Shown: positions 1 through 8,368 of the stretch, one piece after another | How positions within the stretch are numbered: the first letter of the stretch is position 1 | Layout of the letters: each line of letters begins with the position of its first letter | Source: Clostridiales bacterium | GTDB lineage: Bacteria; Bacillota; Clostridia; Oscillospirales; Acutalibacteraceae | Assembly: GCA_019415925.1 (NCBI GenBank) | Contig: DXYG01000018.1 | Location: forward strand, 1 to 35,862 | Reading direction: 5' to 3' | DNA: 35,862 nucleotides | Position numbers and translations under genes: made by a program | Notes under the pieces: generated by a model | What the model was told of the DNA's origin: nothing | Seen by the model: the letters and a program-made list of their open reading frames with translations, nothing else | Databases searched by the model: none

Positions 1-104
1 ATATATATTCATATGATTTCATAGATTTTTTCATAAATTATTTAAAATAATTGCAAAAACAACATAGTTTAAGGTTGCAAGTTGTTAACTTTTTTGTTTA
101 TTTA

Positions 105-123
105 CCGTCAGAATTTCAGTCAG
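105..123 (+). repeat. Imperfect direct repeat, copy 1, upstream of integrase
   Basis: CCGTCAGAATTTCAGTCAG lies just before the integrase ribosome binding site. A second copy, CCGTCAGAATTATCGTCAG, lies just after the integrase stop (1247-1265). The first 11 bases and the last 5 are identical, so 16 of 19 match, and each copy contains two GTCAG words 11 bases apart. Possible roles are integrase arm-binding sites or part of an attachment site; neither is shown. Confidence 0.55.
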
Positions 124-139
124 GGAAGGAGATAATAAT

Positions 140-1243
140 ATGCCGAGAAAAGGTGAAAATATTTACAAAAGAAAAGACGGAAGATGGGAGGGCAGGTATA
201 TCCGAGGTCGGGATACAAATCAAAAAGCAATTTACGGCTATTTGTACGGCAAAAGCTATACCGAAGTAAAAAACAAACTGAAGCAGGTCACAATGACTAA
301 AACCGTTGAACAGGCTGAAACGATTAATTTTGCTGAAATTTCAATTGATTGGATTGAAAACAAAAAAATGCTGGTAAAAGAATCGACTTTATCGCACTAT
401 AAATCTGTGATTGATAATCATATCATTCCTATTCTCGGAGAATACAAGATTACCTCAATATCTTCGGATATTATTCAACATAATATTAATAAATTACTGA
501 AAGAAGGATTAACGGGTAAAACGGTTAACGATATCCTGACAGTTATTAAAAATATTTTCAAGTATGCTTCAAGTAAAGGTTTTGAACACAATTGTGACCT
601 GAGCACTATATCTGTTAAGAGTAAAAGAAATGATATACAAACGCTTACGATTTTTGAGCAGAAAATACTCTGTAATTATCTTGTTGACAATCTGAATAAT
701 AAAAACTTCGGAATATTGCTTAGTATCTACACAGGAATTCGTATAGGAGAACTGTGTGCAATGCGATGGTCAGATATAGATTTGAGTGAAAAAATTTTGA
801 AAATTAACAAAACTATGTTAAGGATTCAGGACAATTTTTCGGAACATCATTTGAATAAGACAAAAGTAATTATCACTCCGCCGAAAAGCGAGGATTCTGT
901 TCGAGTAATTCCGATTCCGCAGATTATTTTCGATATTATCTGTAAACTGAAAAGAAATCCTGACGCTTATATTCTGACCGGAAAGTGCGACAGCTTTATT
1001 GAACCGAGAAATATGCAGTATTATTTTAAATCCGTGCTTAAGAAATGCAATATCAGAGATGTCAACTTTCATATTCTGCGTCATACATTTGCTACAAGAT
1101 GCGTTGAGAGCGGCTTTGAAATAAAAAGCCTGAGTGAAATTCTGGGACATTCAGATGTAAAAATCACTTTGCAAAGATATGTTCACTCATCAATGGATTT
1201 AAAGAGAAAGAATATGGACAAGCTGAACTTTTTATCAGCTTAA
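140..1243 (+). CDS. int: Tyrosine recombinase / integrase (Tn916-like)
   Basis: This 367-residue site-specific recombinase would integrate or excise a mobile element by strand exchange through a 3'-phosphotyrosine. The N-terminus (about 1-45, with basic RKGENIYKRKDGRWEGRY) looks like the AP2-type arm-binding domain of Tn916-family integrases. Residues about 60-155 look like the core-binding SAM-like domain. The catalytic domain holds R201 (GIRIGEL), H311 and R314 (HILRHTFAT), H337 (LGHSDV) and nucleophile Y347, so the active set is complete at normal family length. The start at 140 has AAGGAG 8 bases upstream. No excisionase is visible in the window. The gene is flanked by an imperfect direct repeat and precedes the pilus locus, so it probably marks the end of an integrated element. 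Which element it serves cannot be told here. Confidence 0.93.
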   Translation: MPRKGENIYKRKDGRWEGRYIRGRDTNQKAIYGYLYGKSYTEVKNKLKQVTMTKTVEQAETINFAEISIDWIENKKMLVKESTLSHYKSVIDNHIIPILGEYKITSISSDIIQHNINKLLKEGLTGKTVNDILTVIKNIFKYASSKGFEHNCDLSTISVKSKRNDIQTLTIFEQKILCNYLVDNLNNKNFGILLSIYTGIRIGELCAMRWSDIDLSEKILKINKTMLRIQDNFSEHHLNKTKVIITPPKSEDSVRVIPIPQIIFDIICKLKRNPDAYILTGKCDSFIEPRNMQYYFKSVLKKCNIRDVNFHILRHTFATRCVESGFEIKSLSEILGHSDVKITLQRYVHSSMDLKRKNMDKLNFLSA

Positions 1244-1246
1244 TAG

Positions 1247-1265
1247 CCGTCAGAATTATCGTCAG
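1247..1265 (+). repeat. Imperfect direct repeat, copy 2, downstream of integrase
   Basis: CCGTCAGAATTATCGTCAG begins 4 bases after the integrase stop codon and matches 16 of 19 positions of the copy at 105-123 in the same orientation. Flanking a tyrosine integrase on both sides suggests recombinase arm sites or a duplicated attachment-region segment. This is inference from position. Confidence 0.55.
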
Positions 1266-1304
1266 TAATAATGTTGTACGGCTTATATCCTGATGTTTTG
1301 CGTG

Positions 1305-1335
1305 CTTTTCGCAAAGGGGAATACTTTGTGAAAGG
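1305..1335 (+). other. Stem-loop in the integrase to tadZ intergenic region
   Basis: The arms 1305-1316 (CTTTTCGCAAAG) and 1324-1335 (CTTTGTGAAAGG) form a 12-bp stem with two G-U pairs and a 7-base loop. No T-run follows, so it is not a classical intrinsic terminator. It lies in the 188 non-coding bases between the integrase and the first pilus gene and could be leader structure or part of an attachment region. I do not recognise it as a known riboswitch. Confidence 0.4.
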
Positions 1336-1431
1336 ATATATTTCGTATTACTATTTTTTATATTATCCAAAGCAAGTGGTGATATTCTGAACACGAATAT
1401 GTATAAATTTTGATATTTTGGGTGGTAGATT

Positions 1432-2493
1432 ATGAGAATTAAGCTGGCGATATTGGAGAAAGATGTAGGATATTTGAATAGAATTGTTGCGGTATTTAAT
1501 CAAAAGTATTCTGAAAAAGTTCAGGTATATTCATTCACTGATGCTGATGTTGCGTATCAAACAATTAGGGATACTAAAATAGATGTTTTTATAGCAAATG
1601 ATATTTTTGAAATTGACACCAAGAAAATTCCGGCAAGATGTGGATTTGCTTATTTTGTTGATTCTCAGGATATTGACATGCTCAACAATCAGAGAACAAT
1701 TTGTAAATTCCAGAAAGTTGATTTGATATATAAACAGATTCTCAGCATATATTCAGAAAACGCTGAAAATATAACCGGATTGAAGATAACTGATGACGAC
1801 TGCAAACTAATAGCCTTTTGCTCTCCGAGCGGTGGTTCAGGTTCGTCAACAATAGCTGCGTCAAGTGCAATTCATTATGCTGTGTTGGGAAAGAAAACTT
1901 TATATTTAAATCTGGAAAAATTTGGTTCGTCGGATACTTTCTTTACTTCCGAAGGGCAATTTGACATGAGTGATATTATATTTGCGCTAAAAAGCAAAAA
2001 AGCAAATTTGGGAATGAAACTGGAAAGTTGCGTTAAGCAGGATAAGAGTGGAGTATATTTCTTTTCTGCGGCAAAGCAGTCACTTGATATGTTAGAACTT
2101 AAGCAAGATGAAATAATGAGATTAATTTCTGAATTGCAATTAGTAGGTTCATATGAATACATAATTGCTGATTTGGATTTTTGTATGAATAAAGACTTCA
2201 TAAATCTATTACAGAAATTCCATTCAATTGTTTTAACCGGAACTGGCAGTGAAATATCAAACAATAAAATTCATAGATTTTATAATTCGTTAATACTTAT
2301 GGATAGAAACGAAGATTCCTCTATTCTAAACCGAATAAGCATTCTCTACAACAAATTCAGCAATAAAACAAGTAAAGTGCTTAATAATGTAGATATAAAA
2401 AATATCGGCGGTATTCCAAAATTTGAACATGCGACAGATAAGCAGGTTGTTGAGGAGATTTCAAAAATGCCGGTTGTAGAGAAAATAATTTGA
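1432..2493 (+). CDS. tadZ: TadZ/CpaE-like pilus localization protein
   Basis: This 353-residue protein fits the TadZ/CpaE family: an N-terminal receiver-like domain (about 1-110) followed by a MinD/ParA-type P-loop domain. TadZ positions the Tad machine in the cell and works with the TadA ATPase. The P-loop, PSGGSGSST at about residues 131-140, keeps the glycine pattern but has Ser where the deviant Walker A motif has its lysines. Loss of canonical P-loop residues is known for TadZ proteins, so ATP turnover is doubtful. The call rests on this motif, on size and on position directly ahead of tadA. It is the first gene of the pilus operon, 18 bases ahead of tadA. The start has a GGTGG-type ribosome binding site. 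Confidence 0.8.
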   Translation: MRIKLAILEKDVGYLNRIVAVFNQKYSEKVQVYSFTDADVAYQTIRDTKIDVFIANDIFEIDTKKIPARCGFAYFVDSQDIDMLNNQRTICKFQKVDLIYKQILSIYSENAENITGLKITDDDCKLIAFCSPSGGSGSSTIAASSAIHYAVLGKKTLYLNLEKFGSSDTFFTSEGQFDMSDIIFALKSKKANLGMKLESCVKQDKSGVYFFSAAKQSLDMLELKQDEIMRLISELQLVGSYEYIIADLDFCMNKDFINLLQKFHSIVLTGTGSEISNNKIHRFYNSLILMDRNEDSSILNRISILYNKFSNKTSKVLNNVDIKNIGGIPKFEHATDKQVVEEISKMPVVEKII

Positions 2494-2511
2494 TAGCTGA
2501 GGAAATAACAA

Positions 2512-3750
2512 ATGGATTTTGAAAAAGAACAAGAACTTATTGCTGAAATAAAAAAATATGTTACTGACAATCTTCCGCTAAGTCGGATGAGCGATGAGGA
2601 ACTTGAAGAACAGGTAGAAAACATAGTTGCACAAAGACTTAAGGATATATATTGCTCAATTGACCAGAGAGTGTCAATTTCGAAACAGGTGTACAGTTCA
2701 ATACGTGGTTTTGGACTTTTGGACAGTATTATATCAGATGATTCTATTACTGAGGTTATGATAAACGGACATAAAAAGGTTTTTATTGAGCAAAACGGCA
2801 GACTTTTTAAGCTCGATAAACAATTTGAAAGCCAAAGGCGTTTGGAAGATGTAATTCAGCGTATTGTAGGTCTTGCCGGACGTGAAGTAAATCAGGCTAA
2901 TCCTATCTGTGATACAAGACTTCCTGACGGTTCTCGTGTAAATGTAGTACTGCCGCCGATTGCGTTGTGCGGCCCGACACTTACAATACGTAAGTTTTCA
3001 AAGACTCCAATGACTATAGAGAAATTAATTCAGTATGGTTCTATAACACAGGAAATTGCGGACAAGCTTGAACTTTTAGTGAAGGCAAAGTACAACATTT
3101 TTATAAGTGGCGGTACGGGATCGGGAAAGACTACATTTCTTAATGCGCTATCTAATTACATTCCAAAAGATGAACGTGTAATTACAATAGAAGATTCTGC
3201 TGAATTACAGATTACTGGTATAGATAACCTTGTAAGTCTTGAAACTCGTAATGCCAACGCATCCGGTGCTGGTCAGATTACCATCAGGGATTTAATTAAA
3301 TCATCACTTCGTATGAGACCAGAGAGAATTGTTGTAGGTGAGGTTCGTGGCGGTGAGGCACTTGACATGCTTCAGGCAATGAATACAGGACATGACGGCT
3401 CGTTGTCCACAGGACATGCAAATTCCACCGATGATATGCTCAGCAGATTGGAAACAATGGTCCTGCAGGGATCTGCAGGATTACCGCTTGAGGCAATCAG
3501 ACAACAGATTGCTTCAGCCGTTGATATTATTATTCATCTTTCCAGACTCAGGGATAAATCTAGAAAAACTATGGAGATTACCGAAGTTGTAGGTTATGAA
3601 AACGGAAAAATATTACTGAATCCCCTTTATGTATTTGAGGAGGATGAGTATAGCACAATGGAAAAAGTGTCGGGTTCATTGAACCGTACAAAGAATAAAA
3701 TGGTAAATGATTTTAAGCTTAGGCTGTCAGGATACAGAACTGATTTTTAG
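2512..3750 (+). CDS. tadA: TadA/CpaF secretion ATPase
   Basis: This 412-residue hexameric ATPase powers assembly of the Flp/Tad type IVb pilus at the inner face of the membrane. Residues 1-90 form a helical N-terminal domain. The GSPII_E-like domain includes the stretch SDDSITEVMINGHKKVFIEQ, typical of CpaF. Walker A (GGTGSGKTT) is near residue 200, and the Walker B and histidine-box region runs from ERIVVGEVRGGEALDMLQAM to TGHDGSLSTGHANS near 265-305. Length is normal for the family. The start at 2512 follows GAGGA by 8 bases. It sits between the TadZ-like gene and tadB as in other Tad loci. Confidence 0.95.
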   Translation: MDFEKEQELIAEIKKYVTDNLPLSRMSDEELEEQVENIVAQRLKDIYCSIDQRVSISKQVYSSIRGFGLLDSIISDDSITEVMINGHKKVFIEQNGRLFKLDKQFESQRRLEDVIQRIVGLAGREVNQANPICDTRLPDGSRVNVVLPPIALCGPTLTIRKFSKTPMTIEKLIQYGSITQEIADKLELLVKAKYNIFISGGTGSGKTTFLNALSNYIPKDERVITIEDSAELQITGIDNLVSLETRNANASGAGQITIRDLIKSSLRMRPERIVVGEVRGGEALDMLQAMNTGHDGSLSTGHANSTDDMLSRLETMVLQGSAGLPLEAIRQQIASAVDIIIHLSRLRDKSRKTMEITEVVGYENGKILLNPLYVFEEDEYSTMEKVSGSLNRTKNKMVNDFKLRLSGYRTDF

Positions 3751-3759
3751 GAGAAAGTT

Positions 3760-4599
3760 ATGAAAAAAAATGTAGAACCCTATTATATGAATTCACCGCT
3801 AAATAATCCTATGATAAACTACAAAGTTTATAAGATCGACAAAATAGAGAATATATTTTTTAGAATAGTTTTCTTTGTACTTGGAGGATTTGTTGGATTA
3901 ATTTTTTTCTCAGGTTTATTTAAAATAGATGGGTACGCTACAATCAAAACGTATATCTCAGATATTGTGGTGTTTATAGGTTTTGGACTTTTTGCAATGA
4001 AATTCCTTATGAATATGTATGTTAAAAGAGCTACTGAGAAACAGCAGAATAAACTTAAGAATCAATTCAGAGATATGCTTGAATCTTTGACATCTTCACT
4101 TTCATCAGGCAGTAATGTTAATATGGCTTTTGAGGCAGCTCTTAATGATTTAAGCATGCAATACACTGAAAAAGACTTTATTATTATTGAAATGCGAGAA
4201 ATAATAAATGGCTTAGGACAGAACATTCCAATTGAGGCTATGCTTAGAAATTTTGGTAATCGCAGTGGTAATGAAGATATAGAAAGCTTTGCGGATATAT
4301 TTGAGGTGTGTTATCGTAACGGTGGTGATATGCGCTTGGTAATTAACAGGACGCATAGCTTAATAACCGAAAAGATAGCTGTATCAGATGAAATAGAAAC
4401 AAAGCTAACGTCTAATAAAATGCAACATAATATTATGAGTATAATGCCTATAGCTGTTGTGGCATTACTAAAACTGACAAATCAGTCCTTTGCGACGAAT
4501 TTCACAACTCCTATTGGTGTTATAGTAAATATTATTGCTATTGGTGTTTTTGTGGGAGCTTATAAATATGGGCAGAAAATCGTAGATATAAAAGGATGA
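3760..4599 (+). CDS. tadB: TadB-like pilus platform protein (T2SSF)
   Basis: This 279-residue integral membrane protein of the type II secretion F family would form the inner-membrane platform with TadC. Hydrophobic spans are at about 30-52, 65-82, 222-242 and 247-268. Between them lies the cytosolic T2SSF helical domain with LTSSLSSGSNVNMAFEAAL and ESFADIFEVCYRNGGDM, the usual signatures. AGGAG precedes the start. The stop overlaps the start of tadC by ATGA, so the two are translationally coupled, as expected for partner subunits. Confidence 0.9.
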   Translation: MKKNVEPYYMNSPLNNPMINYKVYKIDKIENIFFRIVFFVLGGFVGLIFFSGLFKIDGYATIKTYISDIVVFIGFGLFAMKFLMNMYVKRATEKQQNKLKNQFRDMLESLTSSLSSGSNVNMAFEAALNDLSMQYTEKDFIIIEMREIINGLGQNIPIEAMLRNFGNRSGNEDIESFADIFEVCYRNGGDMRLVINRTHSLITEKIAVSDEIETKLTSNKMQHNIMSIMPIAVVALLKLTNQSFATNFTTPIGVIVNIIAIGVFVGAYKYGQKIVDIKG

Positions 4600-5477
4600 T
4601 TTATATGTTTTTTAAGATAATTTTACTTATTCTGTCTACCATATCGGTTGTTATGGTTTGTTTAGGACTGCTTAAGGGAAAACAATATAATAATATGGTT
4701 GAGAATTTAGACTCTTCCGATTATTTCCTTAAGGATTTGTATATAATTGGATTCTTTCTAAATAGCATTCCTTTTTTAAGATTAAGAGGAAAACTTGAGA
4801 GAGATTTAAAAAACAGAGCAAAACTTGTATGGGATAATATATATTATGTATATTATGCAAATCTCGCTTGGGCTCAGTTTCTGACTTCATCGTTAGTAGT
4901 TTTAACGCTTGGCTTAGCTATAAGTAGTTTATTTGATTTTACAGCCTCACTGTTTGTGCTTGCTATTACAGGATTAGGAATATTAGCAGTATGGTATCAA
5001 TCAATTTCAAAGATAAAGGATGTTGTAATAAAACGCAGAGAAGAATGTGAGATTGAATTTCCCAATATGGTTTCAAAACTTTCTCTGCTGATAAATTCAG
5101 GAATGGTGCTGAGAGACGCATGGAAAGTGGTTGCGTACGGAAAACAAGGGGCTTTGTATGACCTTATGAAGAAAACATGCGAGAATATGGAAAATGGAGA
5201 TTCAGATCAAGTCGCAATAAATAAATTCGGTATACTTTCAGACTCTCAGGAAATCAAAAAATTTACAAGTGCTTTGATTCAAGGTCTGGAAAAGGGTAAT
5301 AGTGAGCTGACTCTTTTCTTAGTGTCACAGGCATCAGAATTATGGACTCACAAACGCCAGTTAATGTTGCAAAAGGGTGAAATTGCATCAGGAAAACTTA
5401 TAATTCCACTCGGAATTATGTTTGCAGGTATAATAATGATAATTATTGTTGCTGCAATGCAGAGTATGTCATTTTGA
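4596..5477 (+). CDS. tadC: TadC-like pilus platform protein (T2SSF)
   Basis: This is the second F-type platform subunit, 293 residues. It has an N-terminal span (about 4-22), two central spans (about 88-135), a cytosolic T2SSF domain (EFPNMVSKLSLLINSGMVLR at about 152-171) and a C-terminal span (about 268-288). The start at 4596 overlaps the tadB stop by 4 bases. An alternative start 9 bases downstream (MFFK) is possible. The pairing with tadB is diagnostic of Tad systems. Confidence 0.9.
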   Translation: MIYMFFKIILLILSTISVVMVCLGLLKGKQYNNMVENLDSSDYFLKDLYIIGFFLNSIPFLRLRGKLERDLKNRAKLVWDNIYYVYYANLAWAQFLTSSLVVLTLGLAISSLFDFTASLFVLAITGLGILAVWYQSISKIKDVVIKRREECEIEFPNMVSKLSLLINSGMVLRDAWKVVAYGKQGALYDLMKKTCENMENGDSDQVAINKFGILSDSQEIKKFTSALIQGLEKGNSELTLFLVSQASELWTHKRQLMLQKGEIASGKLIIPLGIMFAGIIMIIIVAAMQSMSF

Positions 5478-5524
5478 TTGATTTACAAAATAAATGAAAA
5501 TGTTAGGAGAAAGGAGGAAACAAT

Positions 5525-5746
5525 ATGAAACTCAAGAAAAAGTTAGATATGTTTATCATTAAGACAAGATATGATATCTACAATTTCTTTAATGAGGAGA
5601 GGGGTGATACAAATTTTATTTCTATTCTTGTACTTCTTGGTATCGCATTAGCATTGGCAGGAGTTTTCCTTGTGTTTAAGGATCAGATTCTTGAATGGGT
5701 GGATAGAAATATCGGTACATTTTTCTCGCAAAACGGTGGTAGATAA
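5525..5746 (+). CDS. Flp1-like pilin, major subunit candidate
   Basis: This 73-residue protein has a basic leader, the segment NEERGDTNFISILVLLGIAL and a single hydrophobic helix (about 31-50), as in the Flp1-like pilin family of Gram-positive Tad loci. The probable prepilin cleavage is after G27 (ERG/DTNFI). The mature +5 residue is Ile, not the classical Glu. The ribosome binding site AAAGGAGG (5510-5517, 7-base spacing) is the strongest in the locus, and a 12-bp hairpin follows the gene. Both fit high expression of a structural subunit. The prepilin peptidase is the next gene. Confidence 0.85.
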   Translation: MKLKKKLDMFIIKTRYDIYNFFNEERGDTNFISILVLLGIALALAGVFLVFKDQILEWVDRNIGTFFSQNGGR

Positions 5747-5806
5747 GAGTTTTTAATAGCAGCTTATTCAATTATCCCAAATAAGGGATGGTAAATTAAA
5801 CTTCAC

Positions 5807-5835
5807 TACGGGGATAAATGGATTTTATCCCCGTA
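5807..5835 (+). terminator. Perfect 12-bp hairpin after the pilin gene
   Basis: TACGGGGATAAA (5807-5818) pairs perfectly with TTTATCCCCGTA (5824-5835) around a 5-base loop. No T-run follows. It may be an attenuating terminator or a 3'-end stabilizer that lets pilin mRNA accumulate above the downstream genes. A weaker ATCCC/GGGAT hairpin (5774-5789) lies just upstream. Confidence 0.6.
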
Positions 5836-5861
5836 AATCGAGATTTGTCGGAGGTTATATT

Positions 5862-6545
5862 TTGATATCTTTGGTTTATGTAATTATTATGATTTCGTTA
5901 TCTTTTACCCTGATTTTATATATGGGTAATTATACGAATAAAAAAATCAATGAAATAAATGCCTCTGTTGATATAAATGAATCCAAAATCAGTTTGTATA
6001 GTACTGATAAAAAATATATTGTCTGTATTGCGGTTATAATTCTTATTACCGGAATTGTAACATATATAGTGTCTATTTCTGCAATATCAGTATTAGCAAT
6101 GATAGAAATCGGAATATCTTATCTGGCAGTACTATGCTCTGCAATAATTGATATAAAAGTTAAGATTATTCCAAATTTTATTCCTGCTGTTTTAATGATT
6201 GTAAGGGTGCTTTTCTTTATTTATGAATTTATATTTACAGATACAGCTTTGAAATTTTTAATTAGCTCAATATTAGGTTGTTTTATATGCTTCTTAATTC
6301 TTATGATTGCGGATAAAATCTCCAAGGGCGGAATTGGTATGGGAGATATTAAGCTGATTTCCGCAATCGGATTTATGTGTGGCGTATATCTTGTTTTTTC
6401 AACTCTGATATTGTCGTTATTTGTTTGTGTGGTTGTTGCTATATTATTGCTGATCTTAAAAAAGAAAACATCAAAAGATCGGTTACCATTTGGGCCCTTT
6501 ATTTATATTGGTTTCCTAATAATGTTATTACTTAGTTTGTATTAA
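5862..6545 (+). CDS. tadV: TadV/CpaA-like prepilin peptidase (A24 family)
   Basis: This 227-residue membrane aspartyl protease would remove leaders from the Flp pilin and TadE-like pseudopilins. The two catalytic aspartates are visible: D97 in AIIDIKVKIIPNF and D162 in GGIGMGDIKL (the GxGD motif). Six or more hydrophobic spans surround them. The start is TTG at 5862, preceded by GGAGG at 5850-5854, and no suitable ATG lies nearby. It lacks the N-terminal methyltransferase domain of PilD, as is usual for Tad peptidases. Confidence 0.9.
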   Translation: MISLVYVIIMISLSFTLILYMGNYTNKKINEINASVDINESKISLYSTDKKYIVCIAVIILITGIVTYIVSISAISVLAMIEIGISYLAVLCSAIIDIKVKIIPNFIPAVLMIVRVLFFIYEFIFTDTALKFLISSILGCFICFLILMIADKISKGGIGMGDIKLISAIGFMCGVYLVFSTLILSLFVCVVVAILLLILKKKTSKDRLPFGPFIYIGFLIMLLLSLY

Positions 6546-6561
6546 AAAAGGAGGATTGAAT

Positions 6562-7881
6562 ATGAAGATTTCTAAAGTAATAATTCCGGTATTTTTAGTC
6601 TTTCTGATAGCTTTCTCTTGGATTTCTGCTTTACGTGGACTGGGAGAAAACATCTCCTCTTATAGTGAATATATGAAGTCTGCAGAAATCAGTATAGAAG
6701 ATGGATTGTACGAACAAGCTATCGAATTTTATAAAAAATCGATTGAATATAAAGGCGATAAAGATACTTACTACAAAATAAAAGATGTGTATGATAAGTA
6801 TTATAAAGAAGAACATACACCAACAGTAAGAAGCAGTTACATTGCTGATATGGAAACAGCTTCTGCCGAATATCCAAAAGAAGCGGATTTCTGGGCGACT
6901 ACTGCTAATCTGTATTTAGATGCGTCTAATTATAAGGCAGCATATAAATGTGTAAAAGAGGGTATTAATTTTGGTGCAAAAAGTGAAGAACTTAATAGTA
7001 TTTATAATGAATTAACATATAAAACAAAGGTTAATTTTAAACTATATGATGATGTCTATACGTCTTTGAACGGATATATTTCAGTTAATGAAGGAAATAA
7101 ATGGTCTTTACTTGATGGAAAAGGTGAAATGATTGATACTGATTATGAATATATAGGATTAATGAATGATAAGGGAAAAGGATTTTACAAAAATAATATA
7201 GATACCAGAATACTTGATGAAAAAGGGGTTACAAGAGCAAGATTTGATTTTGATATAGAAGAAGCCGGTATTTTAGATGAATCGACCGGGTACACTCCCG
7301 TAAAAATAGATGGAAATTGGAAATATGTTAATATGAATGGAGAATTTTTAAAGGGCGAATTTGATAAAGCCGGTTCATTTTTTAACGATACTGCAGCTGT
7401 ATGTAAAGACGACGTATGGTATATTATTGATAGCAAAGGCGACAAAGTGTCTGATAAAACATTTAAAGATATTAAACTGGACTTGTATGGTTGTCATTTA
7501 CAGTCCGGTATTATTATCGCAATGGAAAATGATAAATATCATTTATACAAAGAAGATTTATCGCAAATAAGCGATTTTGAATGTGATGATATTGATATAT
7601 GTATAGATGGAAATCTCATTGCTTTTATGAATAATGATAAATGGGGTTTTGTAGATGTGAACGGAAAAATAGTTGTTGACCCTACATATAACAATGCGAA
7701 GAGCTTTTCAAATAAATTAGCTGCAGTTTGTAATGACAGAAATCTGTGGGGATATATTAATGAATCTTACGATTTAGTAATTGATTATGAATTTGAAGAT
7801 GCATTCTATTTTAATTCAGATGAAGTAAGTATTGTTACAATTACTGAGAATACATATCAGATTTTAAGCTTTATGTTTTAA
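6562..7881 (+). CDS. WG-repeat protein with N-terminal membrane anchor
   Basis: This 439-residue protein has an N-terminal hydrophobic segment (about 5-22) that should serve as a signal anchor. A TPR-like helical region (about 30-150) includes YMKSAEISIEDGLYEQAIEF. At least three WG/KWG-type beta repeats follow (GNKWSLLDGKGEMID, NDKWGFVDVNGKIVVDPTY, NLWGYINESYDLVIDYEFED). The start at 6562 is chosen because AAGGAGG lies 7 bases upstream; an upstream in-frame TTG at 6556 overlaps that site. WG-repeat proteins have no general enzymatic role. Being inside the Tad locus suggests an extracytoplasmic assembly or surface-interaction role (inference). Confidence 0.8.
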   Translation: MKISKVIIPVFLVFLIAFSWISALRGLGENISSYSEYMKSAEISIEDGLYEQAIEFYKKSIEYKGDKDTYYKIKDVYDKYYKEEHTPTVRSSYIADMETASAEYPKEADFWATTANLYLDASNYKAAYKCVKEGINFGAKSEELNSIYNELTYKTKVNFKLYDDVYTSLNGYISVNEGNKWSLLDGKGEMIDTDYEYIGLMNDKGKGFYKNNIDTRILDEKGVTRARFDFDIEEAGILDESTGYTPVKIDGNWKYVNMNGEFLKGEFDKAGSFFNDTAAVCKDDVWYIIDSKGDKVSDKTFKDIKLDLYGCHLQSGIIIAMENDKYHLYKEDLSQISDFECDDIDICIDGNLIAFMNNDKWGFVDVNGKIVVDPTYNNAKSFSNKLAAVCNDRNLWGYINESYDLVIDYEFEDAFYFNSDEVSIVTITENTYQILSFMF

Positions 7882-7893
7882 GGAGCGATTTTT

Positions 7894-8355
7894 TTGGATA
7901 ATGAAATAAAAATGAGGATTGTGCTTTTAATTGCCTTACCTTTGGCAATATTTCTATTTGTAAAATTGTGTCTTTTCGGATATTCCGGAAAGAAGAAGTT
8001 TATAAAGAAGGCTTATGAGCAGGGAAATTATACAAAAGCATATAAGGTCAGTTCAAGAGTTAATTCCGGAGACTATACCGCCGGTTCTGCTTATCAAAAT
8101 GATACAACTAAGGCAAAATACGAATATTCTGTAAATGGAAAAAATTATTATAAAAGTTTTTATTTCAATTCGAAGAGCGGAACTTCTTCCGGAGCACCTC
8201 ATTCAATCACAGTTTATTATAACCCCCAAAATCCTCGAAAGCGTGTTTTTGATGTTGAGGTTAGAAGTGGGACAAGACCGTTAGGCTGTTTTCTGACAAT
8301 TTTAATCTCTGTGATTTTTATTCTAACAGTTTATAATGTATGGATAAGATTATGA
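7894..8355 (+). CDS. DUF3592-like small membrane protein
   Basis: This 153-residue protein has two membrane spans (about 8-28 and 130-149) enclosing an extracytoplasmic beta domain ending in SITVYYNPQNPRKRVFDVEV. That strand pattern is typical of DUF3592 proteins. The start is TTG at 7894 with AAGGAG 8 bases upstream; an ATG at 7912 is the alternative. Function is unknown. The tight spacing (12 bases after the WG-repeat gene) places it in the pilus operon. Confidence 0.7.
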   Translation: MDNEIKMRIVLLIALPLAIFLFVKLCLFGYSGKKKFIKKAYEQGNYTKAYKVSSRVNSGDYTAGSAYQNDTTKAKYEYSVNGKNYYKSFYFNSKSGTSSGAPHSITVYYNPQNPRKRVFDVEVRSGTRPLGCFLTILISVIFILTVYNVWIRL

Positions 8356-8368
8356 TTAGGAGTAGATC

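Noticed and set aside
1244..1431. Riboswitch before the pilus operon
   Set aside because: A hairpin exists, but I could not match the conserved core of c-di-GMP or other known riboswitch classes.
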